A stretch of DNA of 64,000 nt from Limnochordaceae bacterium (GTDB taxonomy: Bacteria > Bacillota > Limnochordia > Limnochordales > DUMU01), in NCBI GenBank assembly GCA_014896305.1, contig JADBKQ010000010.1, positions 1-64,000 of the forward strand, in the 5' to 3' direction. A model generated the notes under the pieces. It saw nothing but the letters and a program-made list of their open reading frames with translations, did not search any database and was not told where the DNA came from. Below, in pieces: positions 36,468 to 45,588 of the stretch (position 1 is its first letter; the number at the start of each line of letters is the position of its first letter). The translations under genes and the position numbers were made by a program.

Positions 36468-37370
36468 CTAGTACCCCAGCTGCTGGAAACGGGCTCGCAT
36501 CCGGGCATTGAACTCGGCCGCCCCCGGCAGGTGGTTACTCGCCAGCACGCTGGGGGTAAGCCCGGCCGCCTGCATCTGCCGGACCACCTCTTCCGTCAAC
36601 GCCCACATCGTGGCGGCGGCCAAGAGGCCCGAGACCGGGCAGATGGGCGTTTCCAGGCCCGGCCGGCTCAGTACGGCGTCCTGGGGCGGCGCACCGTGAT
36701 CGAGAACGATCTCCGCCACTTCGTACAGCCGCAGCCCACTGGGATGGGCGCTGGGTAGCGCCTGGGACGCCCGCACCGAGGTAAGGGCGATCACGTGAAT
36801 CCCCGCCTCCCGCGCCAGGCGTGCCATCTCCACCACCAGCCGGCTCACCCCGGAGACCGAACCGATCACCAGCACATCTCCGGCCTCCCAGTGGGCCTGT
36901 GAAAACACGAACTCCGCCAGGCCAGCGATCTCATCCAGGTGCACGCGGGGGGGCCGGGCCCTGGTGGGCGCTGGCATGGCGGTGGATGTGGCAGCAGCAG
37001 TGGACGTTGCCGCGGTGGACGTGACGACTCCCGCAGCCTGCCTGGCGTCCTCTGCCGCCGATGCTGACGCGCACGTCGACGCCGGTTTCGCCGCCGGTGC
37101 AACCGGCGCCCGCCGTGCGGGGCTGTTTTGCGCCAGCTTCAACTCGATCTCAACCGGATTGAACAGCATCAGACCCCCTGCTCTGCCCACCAGTTCGTGC
37201 GTGAGCATGTGGCCACTGTCAAACAGGTGACAAAGCCCGCCTGCGCGCACGGTAGCGACGATCAACTCGGCTGCCTGCTGCCGTGCTTGCTGACAATCCG
37301 GGCTCTGCAGCCGCGCCAGCAGTTTTCTAACCTCGCTGATGTACTGGCTGTCGCCCATGGCTTGTTTCAT
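36468..37370 (-). CDS. SIS-domain sugar isomerase-like protein
   Basis: A 300-residue SIS-fold protein related to the UPF0309/sugar-isomerase group. The N-terminal part has LCHLFDSGHMLTHELVGRAGG. The second half has the phosphosugar-binding-like VLVIGSVSGVSRLVVEMA and VIALTSVRAS. It probably acts on a phospho- or amino-sugar made by the adjoining kinase, with which it is translationally coupled (ATGA overlap at 37367-37370). An Ala/Thr/Pro/Ser insert of about 60 residues (DNA about 36950-37130) interrupts the domain after FNPVEIELKL. Confidence 0.82.
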   Translation of the reverse strand: MKQAMGDSQYISEVRKLLARLQSPDCQQARQQAAELIVATVRAGGLCHLFDSGHMLTHELVGRAGGLMLFNPVEIELKLAQNSPARRAPVAPAAKPASTCASASAAEDARQAAGVVTSTAATSTAAATSTAMPAPTRARPPRVHLDEIAGLAEFVFSQAHWEAGDVLVIGSVSGVSRLVVEMARLAREAGIHVIALTSVRASQALPSAHPSGLRLYEVAEIVLDHGAPPQDAVLSRPGLETPICPVSGLLAAATMWALTEEVVRQMQAAGLTPSVLASNHLPGAAEFNARMRARFQQLGY

Positions 37371-38611
37371 GCCTTCCCTTCCGCGGTCGTCCCTGTGGCC
37401 AGACCGGTTTCTGCTTCGCCGATCCTCGTCAGGTTCGCACTGCTCAAAGCAGCGCCGGAACGCATCATCATCGGCAGAAAGGGCCGAAAGCCCTCATACA
37501 GGCTGGCTTCCAAACGCTTCAGCAAAGAAGGGACGATCGGCACCTGTGCCAACCGCAAGGCGAGCAACGCAGCACCTACGCACGGGGCATAGGCCGGCTC
37601 TACCCAGACTGACTGCGGCAGTGCTTCCTTCACGGTTCGACGAAATGCTTCCTGAACCCATTGGCCCGCTCTCGCCACCCCGCCAGTCAAGCTGACCGGG
37701 CACTGCCCGGGCCAGCTCAACTCCCGAGCGGCGCTCACCGCCAACGCCCCCAGTTCCTGCCCAGCCTGCTGCAGAATCTGCTGAGCCACGGCATCCCCCG
37801 AAGCCGCCTCCTGGCTCACCAGCATGGCCAGACCAGCCAGACGATGGCGGGTCATCTGTGCCCCGTACACCAACCGCCGTAGCTCCTCCGGGAAGCTGTA
37901 CCGCAGCGTTGCTTGCAGCGCTTCCGCCAGTGATGTGGGTGGACCGCGGTGTTCATAGGCCCGGATCACTGCTTTGAGCGCCTCCAGGGCGATCCAGTAT
38001 CCGCTCCCCTCATCGCCGAGCAGCGGACCCCAGCCTCCTTTGACAACGACCTGACCGTCGCGCCGGGCATAAGCAAACGAGCCCGTGCCTGCCAGCGCGA
38101 TCGCCCCTTCTCCGCCCGGCAGCGCCCCCACAAAGGCGGCCTCAGCATCGTCCGCCAGCGCCACCGGGTGAACCACGAACCGCTCCCGTAATGCGGTAAG
38201 CGCCACCTCTTTGGACAGTCCGGGCGCCGACAGATAAGCAGCATCCAGACGGATCCGGGAGGTGGCCTCGCTCGTCGGCGGTGTTGCGGGAGCGATCTCG
38301 TGCGCCTGCTCGTGTGGCTGCCCACGAGACTGCCAGGACGATGAGGTCGAAGAGTCCGCCTGGCCTTCGTCTTCCGCCCCGGCCGGATCGGTCGGATCAG
38401 CCAGGGGCAACGGGTAGCCTCGTCCCTCCGCCATATCCACCGCTTGCCGGATCACCCGGCGCAAGGAGACCAACGCATCTTCGGCGGCCACGAAATACTG
38501 GTTGGTCGGGCCGCCAAAACCGACGCCCGCGACCGTACCATCCTCCGACACCAGAAGGCCGATGGCCTTGGTGCCGCCACTGTCGATGCCGAGCACCCAA
38601 CGCTTACCCAC
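37367..38611 (-). CDS. BadF/N-acetylglucosamine-kinase-type sugar kinase
   Basis: A 414-residue ASKHA-fold kinase. The N-terminal phosphate-1 motif is LGIDSGGTKAIGLL; the second domain has IALAGTGSFAYAR, GGWGPLLGDEGSGYWIALEAL and SLTGGVARAGQWV. Homologues phosphorylate N-acetylglucosamine or other sugars. A Ser/Gln/Thr/Pro-rich insert (DNA about 38265-38410) lies in domain 1. GTG start. It overlaps the GntR gene by 8 bp at its 5' side and the SIS gene by 4 bp at its 3' side. Confidence 0.85.
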   Translation of the reverse strand: MGKRWVLGIDSGGTKAIGLLVSEDGTVAGVGFGGPTNQYFVAAEDALVSLRRVIRQAVDMAEGRGYPLPLADPTDPAGAEDEGQADSSTSSSWQSRGQPHEQAHEIAPATPPTSEATSRIRLDAAYLSAPGLSKEVALTALRERFVVHPVALADDAEAAFVGALPGGEGAIALAGTGSFAYARRDGQVVVKGGWGPLLGDEGSGYWIALEALKAVIRAYEHRGPPTSLAEALQATLRYSFPEELRRLVYGAQMTRHRLAGLAMLVSQEAASGDAVAQQILQQAGQELGALAVSAARELSWPGQCPVSLTGGVARAGQWVQEAFRRTVKEALPQSVWVEPAYAPCVGAALLALRLAQVPIVPSLLKRLEASLYEGFRPFLPMMMRSGAALSSANLTRIGEAETGLATGTTAEGKA

Positions 38612-39428
38612 GGATGCTGCCCCCTGTTCTTTGACCCAATGCCCCGACCTGCGGGAGGCTCATGGGCTCCACGGCCGCGGCCTCAGGGTAGCGGGTGAGC
38701 CTGAAACGGAGTTGGTAGGCATCCGCCCGGTAGACCGTATGGGTCAAAAAGCCGCGCTGATGGCCGCTGATCTCGGTGATCCGTTCCGCTACCAACACCG
38801 GAGCGCCTGGAGCAATTTGCAGGAGTTGAGCTTCGGCGGCTGTTGCCTCCTGTACCCAAACGGATTCGACTGCACCGATCAAGGCAAGCCCGTAGCGCTC
38901 TTCCAGTAACTGACTGAAGGATCCTTCTACGGCTTCTGCCGGAAGCTGATCAGGCTGCAGACCTGGTACAACATCCAAGGGAAAGAACAAGTCCTCCAAT
39001 GCCACAGGGCGGTCCTGAGCCAAGCGCAAGCGGCGTAAGTGAAGGACGGGATCACCGGCGGTGCAGTCAAGTTGCCACGCCACCGGGGCGCTGGCCGGCT
39101 CGACGGTGCGGGCGAGGACCCGGCTGTGCACCCTCAACCCCCGCTCCCGCATGCTTTCAGTAAAGCTGCGCAACGGTACCGTCCCGGGCTCGGCCGGCCG
39201 GCTGGCTACATATGTGCCCTGACTGGGCCGGCGGGTGACCACCCCCGCCGCCGCCAGCGCCCCAATGGCTTGCTTGACGGTGGCCGTCCCGACCCCCAGT
39301 TCACGAGCGAGCTCTGTCTCACTCGGTAGCCGACTACCTATCGGGTAAACGCCGGCCGCGATGCGGCTGGCCAGCGTCTCCTTCACCTGCACATAGAGCG
39401 GCAACCCGCTCTGCTTGCCCACTCCCAC
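38604..39428 (-). CDS. GntR/HutC-type transcription regulator
   Basis: A 274-residue regulator. Start is GTG 39428, with GAGAAGGA 6 nt upstream, giving the usual short arm before the winged helix (LPLYVQVKETLASRIAAG...LPSETELARELGVGTATVKQAI). The C-terminal UTRA effector domain (about 100-250) contains LHLRRLRLAQDRPVALEDLFFP. NagR/DasR relatives sense amino-sugar phosphates, so it probably controls this operon and perhaps the divergent isomerase gene. Confidence 0.92.
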   Translation of the reverse strand: MGVGKQSGLPLYVQVKETLASRIAAGVYPIGSRLPSETELARELGVGTATVKQAIGALAAAGVVTRRPSQGTYVASRPAEPGTVPLRSFTESMRERGLRVHSRVLARTVEPASAPVAWQLDCTAGDPVLHLRRLRLAQDRPVALEDLFFPLDVVPGLQPDQLPAEAVEGSFSQLLEERYGLALIGAVESVWVQEATAAEAQLLQIAPGAPVLVAERITEISGHQRGFLTHTVYRADAYQLRFRLTRYPEAAAVEPMSLPQVGALGQRTGGSIRG

Positions 39429-39660
39429 TTGCCGTCCTTCTCCCTTGCGGTCCGTTCGCCGTACATGTGGCCGCCTGCAGGTGTTAAGAAGCGAACCGCC
39501 ACCCCTTCTGCCCGGGCTCGGCTGCTGCGCAGGGCAGCCCTTGCCGCCATTCGGCCGCTTATACATCTTAAGCTGTTTTAGTGATACAACGAAGGAGAGT
39601 GAATTCCTGCCGAGAAGCGACACCTCATGTAAATTTCCTCTGATCCAGGAGGTCATGCCG
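39429..39660. promoter_or_regulatory. Divergent promoter region of carbohydrate cluster
   Basis: About 230 bp between divergent genes, AT-richer around 39558-39620. The rightward pair TTATAC-17-TGATAC (about 39561-39589) is a weak promoter candidate for the isomerase. I cannot point to a clear GntR operator. Confidence 0.35.
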
Positions 39661-40524
39661 ATGAACAGCGATTCCTCCACCCGCTGGCTGGCTGCGAACA
39701 ACGCCGCTCTCGATCCCACCGGATCAGCGGCTGCCGCCAGGCGGGCGCTGGCTTTGAAGGTGGGAGTGGAATGGTCCCTGCAAGAAACTCGGCCCGCCGT
39801 CTACGGCCCCTGGCAGCAGGCTCTGGTGCAGAGCTGGCTCTCGCCGGGGGTCAACACCTCGTTCCACCTGCCCTTCACGGACGTCGAGCTGTCCAGCATC
39901 GATCCAAACTTGCGAGAACGTTCCCTGCAGCTGATCGAGCACTACATCGAGTTGACGCTGGCCGCCCATCCCTCCCATTACACCCTGCACCTGGGAATCG
40001 GTGGCCCGTTCAGCACCGCCGGCCACTGGGGGGCGCAGACGGGTTCGGTCAGTGAGGAAGCGGCCGTCGACAGCCTCCGCCGCCTGGCGGAGCTGGGCCG
40101 AGAGCGGGGATTTACGATTGCGTTGGAGAACCTGGTTCACGGGTTGACTGCCAACCCGGAGGTCTACCAGCGGCTGGTCAGAACCAGCGGGGTGAGCGTG
40201 ACCTTCGACATTGGACACGCGCGGGGGAGCGAGTGGGGGCGACAGGGGGGTGACCCCTGGGCTTACCTCAAAGGATTAGAGGACAGGGTCGTGTGCGTGC
40301 ACATCTACGAAGAAGAGGATGAGGGTGGACACCACGTTCCCCCGCGGGCCGGCAGCCCCGTGTTGGGTGTCCTGTTGCATCGCTTGTGGCATGAGACGGC
40401 CGCCCGTGCCTGGGTAGTGGAGCTGTTCACCCCCGCTGCTCTGGAAGAAAGCCTGTCGCTGGTGCGCGCCTGGCTGCCGGAACTGGCAAGCAATGAACAG
40501 CCGGCCGGCCTACCGCTCCCCTGA
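39661..40524 (+). CDS. TIM-barrel sugar phosphate isomerase/epimerase-like protein
   Basis: A 287-residue xylose-isomerase-like TIM-barrel protein. ATG 39661 is preferred, with AGGAGG exactly 8 nt upstream; an ATG 2 nt after the SD is too close. Predicted metal ligands are Glu in IALENLVHG, Asp/His in TFDIGHARGS, His in VVCVHIYEE and Glu in AWVVELFTP. It is divergent from the GntR gene and likely belongs to the same sugar pathway. Its 3' end overlaps the RND gene by 15 bp. Confidence 0.85.
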   Translation: MNSDSSTRWLAANNAALDPTGSAAAARRALALKVGVEWSLQETRPAVYGPWQQALVQSWLSPGVNTSFHLPFTDVELSSIDPNLRERSLQLIEHYIELTLAAHPSHYTLHLGIGGPFSTAGHWGAQTGSVSEEAAVDSLRRLAELGRERGFTIALENLVHGLTANPEVYQRLVRTSGVSVTFDIGHARGSEWGRQGGDPWAYLKGLEDRVVCVHIYEEEDEGGHHVPPRAGSPVLGVLLHRLWHETAARAWVVELFTPAALEESLSLVRAWLPELASNEQPAGLPLP

Positions 40525-43500
40525 AGGCGTGAGCCCTGGCGTCGACGCTGGAGAGAGCGGCGGTGGGGGTGTCAGTGGCGATCCAGACGCAGCTGTCTGG
40601 GTGCGGCCACGCTGGAACCACTCCCAGGCGACCGGCACCACTACCAGCGTGAGGAAGGTGGCCAATGCCAACCCCCCCATCACCGAGATGGCCAGGGGGC
40701 GATCGAGCTCCGCCGCCTCGCCGCGGCTGACCGCCATGGGGATGAGGCCCAGGATCGTGGTGATGGCGGTCATCAGCACGGGCCGCAGGCGAACCCGGCC
40801 CGCCGTCCGCGCCGCCTCCCGGACCGGCATCCCCTGCTGAACCAGTTGATTCGCATAGTCGACCAGGACGATCCCGTTGTTGACGACCACGCCAGTCAGA
40901 ATCACCATGCCTACCAGGGAGATAATGCTGATGCTGTTGCCGGAGGCAAAAATCGCCCAGAAGGCGCCCACTGCGGCGAGCGGCACCGTCAATATAATGA
41001 TCAACGGATCCTTCAAGGACTCAAACTCTGCCGCCATGACCATGTAGACCAGAATGACGGCCAGGACCAGGGCCAGCCGCAGATCTGCGAAGGAATCCTG
41101 CATGATCTGGCTGACTCCTCCGAGACGGACACTGACCCCCGGCGGCAGGGAGAGACGGTCCAACGCCTGCTGCACCTGCGTCGTGGCCGTTCCGATGTCG
41201 CCATTGGCGGGCGTCGCCTTGACCGTCACGATGCGCTGACCATCGAGACGTTCAATACTAGTCGGTGCTGTTTCTTCCCGCACCTGGCTGACCGCCCCGA
41301 CGCGCGACAAGGTGGCTGGACTGCCCGGCAGCGCCAGACCTCCTACCTTCAGCCCAGCGACCGCATCCAGCGTCGGCTGGGGAACGTCCGCCTGGACCAC
41401 GATGGGCACATCTTCCCCGTCCAGTCGCATGGTGCCGGCAGAAGTGCCCAGTAAAGCTTCCCGTACGCCCAGGCCAACTTGTGCCGCAGTCAAACCGCCG
41501 AGCAAGGCGCGGGTGCGGTCCACCGTCACGTCGAGCAGTGGGCGGACCTGCTCCAGTGAACTCTGCACGTCGACCAGCCCAGGTATGGTTGCCAGGGCTT
41601 TTTGCACCCGCTGGGCCACCTGCACCATGCGAGTCTGGTCCTGGCCCAGAATCTCGACCGTCACCTGACGCCCCAAGAAGTCGGAGGCTGCCCCTGCCAG
41701 GGCCGCCTGGTCCGACAGGTTCAGACGGGCCTGGTACCGCTCCGCCATCTTGGTGGCCAGCGGACGGATCGCCCGCAGGATCTGGGCAGTACTGCGGGTG
41801 CGTTGAGATCGCGGCTTTAATTCCACCATGATGTTAGCCTGGTTACCCGCAGTACCGCTCAGCTGGCTGATCACGTCTGAACCGCTGCGAGCACCCACCT
41901 GCAGCGAGGTGACCTTCACCTCCGGCTGACGCAACAGCAGCTGTTCCACCTCGGAGGCCAACTGGTTGGTCGTCTCCGGGGGCGTACCGACCGGCATGGT
42001 AATGTCGACTGAAAACTCCCCCAGGTCGATGGGGGGCAGGAGCTCGACGGGCGCCTGGGAAAAGGCGACGGCCGTGGCGCCTACCAAAACCAGCACAACC
42101 ACTACGATGGCAAGCTTATGACCCAAGGCCCAGTCCAACTGACGCCCGTACCAGGCCTGAAAATGAGAAAACCAGCCGACGCGCCGGGACCGTTCCGGCG
42201 TGGCCGCCTGGGGAGACAGAAAGCGGGCGGCGAGTAATGGTACGACGGTCAGGGCCACCAGCAAGGAAGCGGCCAAAGCGAAGGAGACCGTGAGGGAGAG
42301 CTCGCGGAAGATCTCCCCGGCCAGCCCACCAATGAAGACCACCGGTAAGAAGACGGCCAGCGTGGTGAGAGTGGAGGCGGTCACCGCCATAGCAACCTCC
42401 CCTGTGCCTCGCACTGCCGCCGTGACCCGGTCCTCGCCGGTTTGCAGATGGCGAAAGATGCTTTCCAGTACGACGATGGAGTTGTCCACCAGCATGCCAA
42501 TACCTAATGCCAATCCGCCCAGCGACATCAGGTTGAGAGTGAGGCCGCCAAAGTACATGGCCACCCCGGTGACCAGTATCGAAAAGGGGATCGAGATTCC
42601 AATGATCAGAGGGCTGAGCCAGTCCCCCAGGAAGACCAAGAGGATCAATACCGCCAGCAGCCCCCCGACCCAGGCGCTCTGGGCCACACTGTCGATGGAC
42701 AACTGGATGAACTGCGACTGGTCCAGCACCGGCGTGATCTGCAACTGTGGCACTTCTGCCTGCAGGCGCGTCAACGTCTGATGCACAGCTCGAGCCGCCA
42801 CCATCGTGTTGACGCCCGATTCTTTCGTGATGGACAACAAGATGGCCGGCCGCCCTTTCACCCGGGTGTAGCCGGGGGCAGGCGTGTACGTATCTTCGAC
42901 GGTGGCCACGTCGCCCAGGGTAACAAACTGAGGAACAAGGAATCCCAACGCACCCAGTCCGCCCCCCACACCGTCGGCATGGTTGGCAGCCGGGGGCGGG
43001 CGACGTCCCACCACCAGCGATCGGAGATCATCCAGGGTGTGAAAACCGGCACCGACTCGTGCCGGGTACTCCTTCCCATCCTTGCGAATCGTGCCGATGG
43101 GCACCGTCATGTTTTGGTACTGCACAGCCTGGGTCAATAAGGACGGAGAGATCTGGTACCGCTGCAACTCGTCCGGGCGATACCGCACGAGCACCTGCCG
43201 CGTGGGAGCGCCGGAGACCACCACCCGGGCCACGCCGGGGGTCTGCTCGAGCAAAGGCTTGACGGCACGGTTCACAGCGGCAACAAGCTGTTGGGGAGTC
43301 CCATTTCCGCCCACCCCCAGGACCATCAGGGGCAATTGCGCCGGGTCGAGCTTCAGGATCATAGGGTCCTGGGCTTCCTCCGGAAGCTGGAGGCGCAGCA
43401 GGCGCAGGCGGTCGCTAAGCTCTTGGGATGCACTATCCAGATTCGTGCCCCACCGGAAGGTAGCGATGGTGAGAGCAACGTTTTCCCACGTGATGGTATG

Positions 43501-43740
43501 CACCTCGTCCACGTTGCTGACCGTCCGGGCCACTCCCTCGACGGGGACGCCTACCCGTTGTTCCACCGCCTCGGGATCGGCGCGCGGATAGACAGTGACT
43601 ACTGCGAGGACGGGTAGCTCCAGGTTGGGTAGCAGGTCCATGCCAAGGCGAGGTACTGCCAAAGCACTGAAGACCACTACCGCCAATACCATCATCAAGA
43701 CCAGGACGGGCCGCCTGACCGCCAGCTTCGCCAGATTCAT
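40510..43740 (-). CDS. RND-family efflux permease (HAE1/SwrC-like)
   Basis: A 1,076-residue proton-driven exporter with the AcrB layout: a first membrane helix, two large extracytoplasmic loops, and two groups of membrane helices. GMLVDNSIVVLE contains the TM4 Asp of the proton relay and ILTGVVVNNGIVLVDYAN is the matching repeat-2 segment. Start ATG 43740 follows GGAGGAGAACGG. Firmicute relatives include SwrC/YerP. No membrane-fusion protein or TolC gene is adjacent. A Gly/Pro-rich insert occurs in the first loop (DNA about 42935-43015). Confidence 0.94.
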   Translation of the reverse strand: MNLAKLAVRRPVLVLMMVLAVVVFSALAVPRLGMDLLPNLELPVLAVVTVYPRADPEAVEQRVGVPVEGVARTVSNVDEVHTITWENVALTIATFRWGTNLDSASQELSDRLRLLRLQLPEEAQDPMILKLDPAQLPLMVLGVGGNGTPQQLVAAVNRAVKPLLEQTPGVARVVVSGAPTRQVLVRYRPDELQRYQISPSLLTQAVQYQNMTVPIGTIRKDGKEYPARVGAGFHTLDDLRSLVVGRRPPPAANHADGVGGGLGALGFLVPQFVTLGDVATVEDTYTPAPGYTRVKGRPAILLSITKESGVNTMVAARAVHQTLTRLQAEVPQLQITPVLDQSQFIQLSIDSVAQSAWVGGLLAVLILLVFLGDWLSPLIIGISIPFSILVTGVAMYFGGLTLNLMSLGGLALGIGMLVDNSIVVLESIFRHLQTGEDRVTAAVRGTGEVAMAVTASTLTTLAVFLPVVFIGGLAGEIFRELSLTVSFALAASLLVALTVVPLLAARFLSPQAATPERSRRVGWFSHFQAWYGRQLDWALGHKLAIVVVVLVLVGATAVAFSQAPVELLPPIDLGEFSVDITMPVGTPPETTNQLASEVEQLLLRQPEVKVTSLQVGARSGSDVISQLSGTAGNQANIMVELKPRSQRTRSTAQILRAIRPLATKMAERYQARLNLSDQAALAGAASDFLGRQVTVEILGQDQTRMVQVAQRVQKALATIPGLVDVQSSLEQVRPLLDVTVDRTRALLGGLTAAQVGLGVREALLGTSAGTMRLDGEDVPIVVQADVPQPTLDAVAGLKVGGLALPGSPATLSRVGAVSQVREETAPTSIERLDGQRIVTVKATPANGDIGTATTQVQQALDRLSLPPGVSVRLGGVSQIMQDSFADLRLALVLAVILVYMVMAAEFESLKDPLIIILTVPLAAVGAFWAIFASGNSISIISLVGMVILTGVVVNNGIVLVDYANQLVQQGMPVREAARTAGRVRLRPVLMTAITTILGLIPMAVSRGEAAELDRPLAISVMGGLALATFLTLVVVPVAWEWFQRGRTQTAASGSPLTPPPPLSPASTPGLTPSGER

Positions 43741-43796
43741 CCGTTCTCCTCCGCCCGCTTGCCTGCTCACCCGCTAGCGATGACGGGTTCGCGTGG

Positions 43797-44609
43797 TTAT
43801 TGCGCCAATGTCGCTCCGGCCGGCCACTTCAGAAGGCGAGAGGAGTCCAGGCCGCTGTTGACCTTCCACTGGCTGAGGGAGACCCGGCTGGTCAGGCGGT
43901 TACGGGCGTCATAGGTCTCGATTTGTAACACCTGATAGCTCTGAGTAGCCACCCAGAACCGCTGCAGGATCAATGCCTGGGTGTTGACCACATCCACGAC
44001 GTATGCGGATACTCCATTCACGGTAGCCGTCCGGATCAAAGTTGCAGGATACTGCTGGGGATCCGGCAGCTGGAGCAGGGAACGCAAGTCGCTACTCTGA
44101 CCGGAGGACCGGCCTGTAGCCCCGCCCTTGCCAAGAGTCGAGAACTTGCCCATGTCGCCGAAGGCAGGGCCGAACTGGCTGCCAAACTGCTCCAGCGACT
44201 CCGCCGTCACTTGCTCGGTAACTGGAGAGTACACGTACGCTTCTTGCTTGACGCCGTCAATCATGATGACCTGGCCAGCCAGCGCCTGCGGGGCAGTCAA
44301 CGTCAGGCGTACGGCAGCAGGGTCCACCACAGCCTGCAACTGGGCCGCCATGGTCCCCACCTTCTTGCCCGAAGCTGGATCGAACTGCTCCACCTGTACG
44401 ACGAGGCTGACATCGCGCACCCCTTCCAGCTGCGCCACAGCTCGCTCCAGCACCTGGTTGCCGGTGGGGGTGGCGGCGTGAGCCAGATTCGCCAGCGCCC
44501 CACCCAGGACTACCGCCCCGACGGCCATCCCCCACGCCGAACGCCTCACTCGCGTCCATGCCGGCCAGCACGTTCTGGAATCTCTGCACCACCGATTTGC
44601 TTGTGTCAC
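43797..44609 (-). CDS. LolA-like exported lipoprotein-carrier-fold protein
   Basis: A 270-residue exported protein. GTG 44609 is chosen (AGGAGG 6 nt upstream). The signal region includes WGMAVGAVVLGGALANLAHAA. The mature part (NQVLERAVAQLEGVRDVSLVVQVEQ, QVIMIDGVKQEAYVYSPVTEQV, LQIETYDARNRLTSRVSLSQW) resembles LolA/outer-membrane lipoprotein-sorting proteins, which often precede RND genes. It lies 56 bp upstream of the RND exporter in the same direction and is probably its partner; the cargo is unknown. Confidence 0.78.
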   Translation of the reverse strand: MTQANRWCRDSRTCWPAWTRVRRSAWGMAVGAVVLGGALANLAHAATPTGNQVLERAVAQLEGVRDVSLVVQVEQFDPASGKKVGTMAAQLQAVVDPAAVRLTLTAPQALAGQVIMIDGVKQEAYVYSPVTEQVTAESLEQFGSQFGPAFGDMGKFSTLGKGGATGRSSGQSSDLRSLLQLPDPQQYPATLIRTATVNGVSAYVVDVVNTQALILQRFWVATQSYQVLQIETYDARNRLTSRVSLSQWKVNSGLDSSRLLKWPAGATLAQ

Positions 44610-44817
44610 GTTACCCCTCCTGACCCCGTCGAGGTACAGCCTGCCCGGCGCCATCCATTCTTCGTGCTGCCTCGGCGACAGCCCTGACGCATCAACCTCA
44701 TGTTACCCACGCTGTTCAGACCAAGTCAAGAACTCCATGTTCTACCAGCCCCGGGGGATCTGTGAACTGGCTGCAGTCACTTGCGTTCTTGTCTATATTT
44801 CTCGAAAGGATTCGTGC

Positions 44818-45588
44818 ATGAATCCACGAAAAGATGGGGATGTAGGGGGGACCAAACCCGTGAACAACCTGCTTGCCATCCTTCTCGCCCTGTTCCTCAT
44901 GGCCGGGGTACCCGGTGGCAGCGCGCCCAATCCCAGCGCTTCGCTCCCCTGGGATGGCTCCGGTAGCTCTCTAACCTCCTCCGAGATCGTCAACAGCTTG
45001 CCTGCCCTCTCGGAGCTGGCCCCGCGCAACCTGCGAACTCTATCTGGCCGCACGATCGTGGTCGATCCAGGACACGGGGGCGATAACCCGGGTGCCCACG
45101 GTCCTCATGGCAGCCGGGAAGCCGACAACAATCTGGCCATTGCCCGCTACTTGCAGCAGGATCTGGAGCAGGCAGGCGCACGGGTGATTCTCACGCGCAC
45201 GGGCAATACCACCCCTGGTTTTGGCCTCGTCGACCAGTTGCGGGCCCGGGTAGATCTGGCCAACGGGGCTGGGGCACAGGTGTTCGTCAGCATTCATAAT
45301 GACAGTAACCCCGACCTCAGCCTGTCTGGCCCCACGACGTACTATTGGGGTTCACCTGCGCTGGCACGGGTCATTCAGCAGGAGTTGGTCGATTCGCTGG
45401 GGGCGGTGGACAACGGGGTCGTGCGGCGTCCCCTGTACGTTTTGGAGCACACTCGCATGCCGGCTGTACTGGTTGAGGCCGGGTTTATCACCAGCCCTGC
45501 CGACGAAGCCCGGCTGGCCAACCCCACCTATCAACGCCGGATTGCCCTGGCGATCGCCCGCGGTCTGGCCCGCTATTTTGGTGGCTAA
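44818..45588 (+). CDS. N-acetylmuramoyl-L-alanine amidase, CwlD-like
   Basis: A 256-residue zinc amidase (Amidase_3). A short N-terminal region and hydrophobic segment (NNLLAILLALFLMAGV) serve as signal or anchor. The catalytic domain shows IVVDPGHGGDNPGAHG (Zn His), SREADNNLAIA (Zn Glu), VFVSIHNDSN (Zn His) and VLVEAGFITSP (catalytic Glu). It cleaves the peptide side chain from peptidoglycan; size and context resemble spore-cortex amidase CwlD, which is inference. Its 3' end overlaps the DUF421 gene by 4 bp. Confidence 0.9.
   Translation: MNPRKDGDVGGTKPVNNLLAILLALFLMAGVPGGSAPNPSASLPWDGSGSSLTSSEIVNSLPALSELAPRNLRTLSGRTIVVDPGHGGDNPGAHGPHGSREADNNLAIARYLQQDLEQAGARVILTRTGNTTPGFGLVDQLRARVDLANGAGAQVFVSIHNDSNPDLSLSGPTTYYWGSPALARVIQQELVDSLGAVDNGVVRRPLYVLEHTRMPAVLVEAGFITSPADEARLANPTYQRRIALAIARGLARYFGG

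Noticed and set aside
34727-36511. Long open frame antisense to the DUF6259-like gene (about 590 codons)
   Set aside because: Same shadow effect; composition is Arg/Pro/His-rich and no domain is visible, whereas the leftward frame is in an operon with good SD and coupling.
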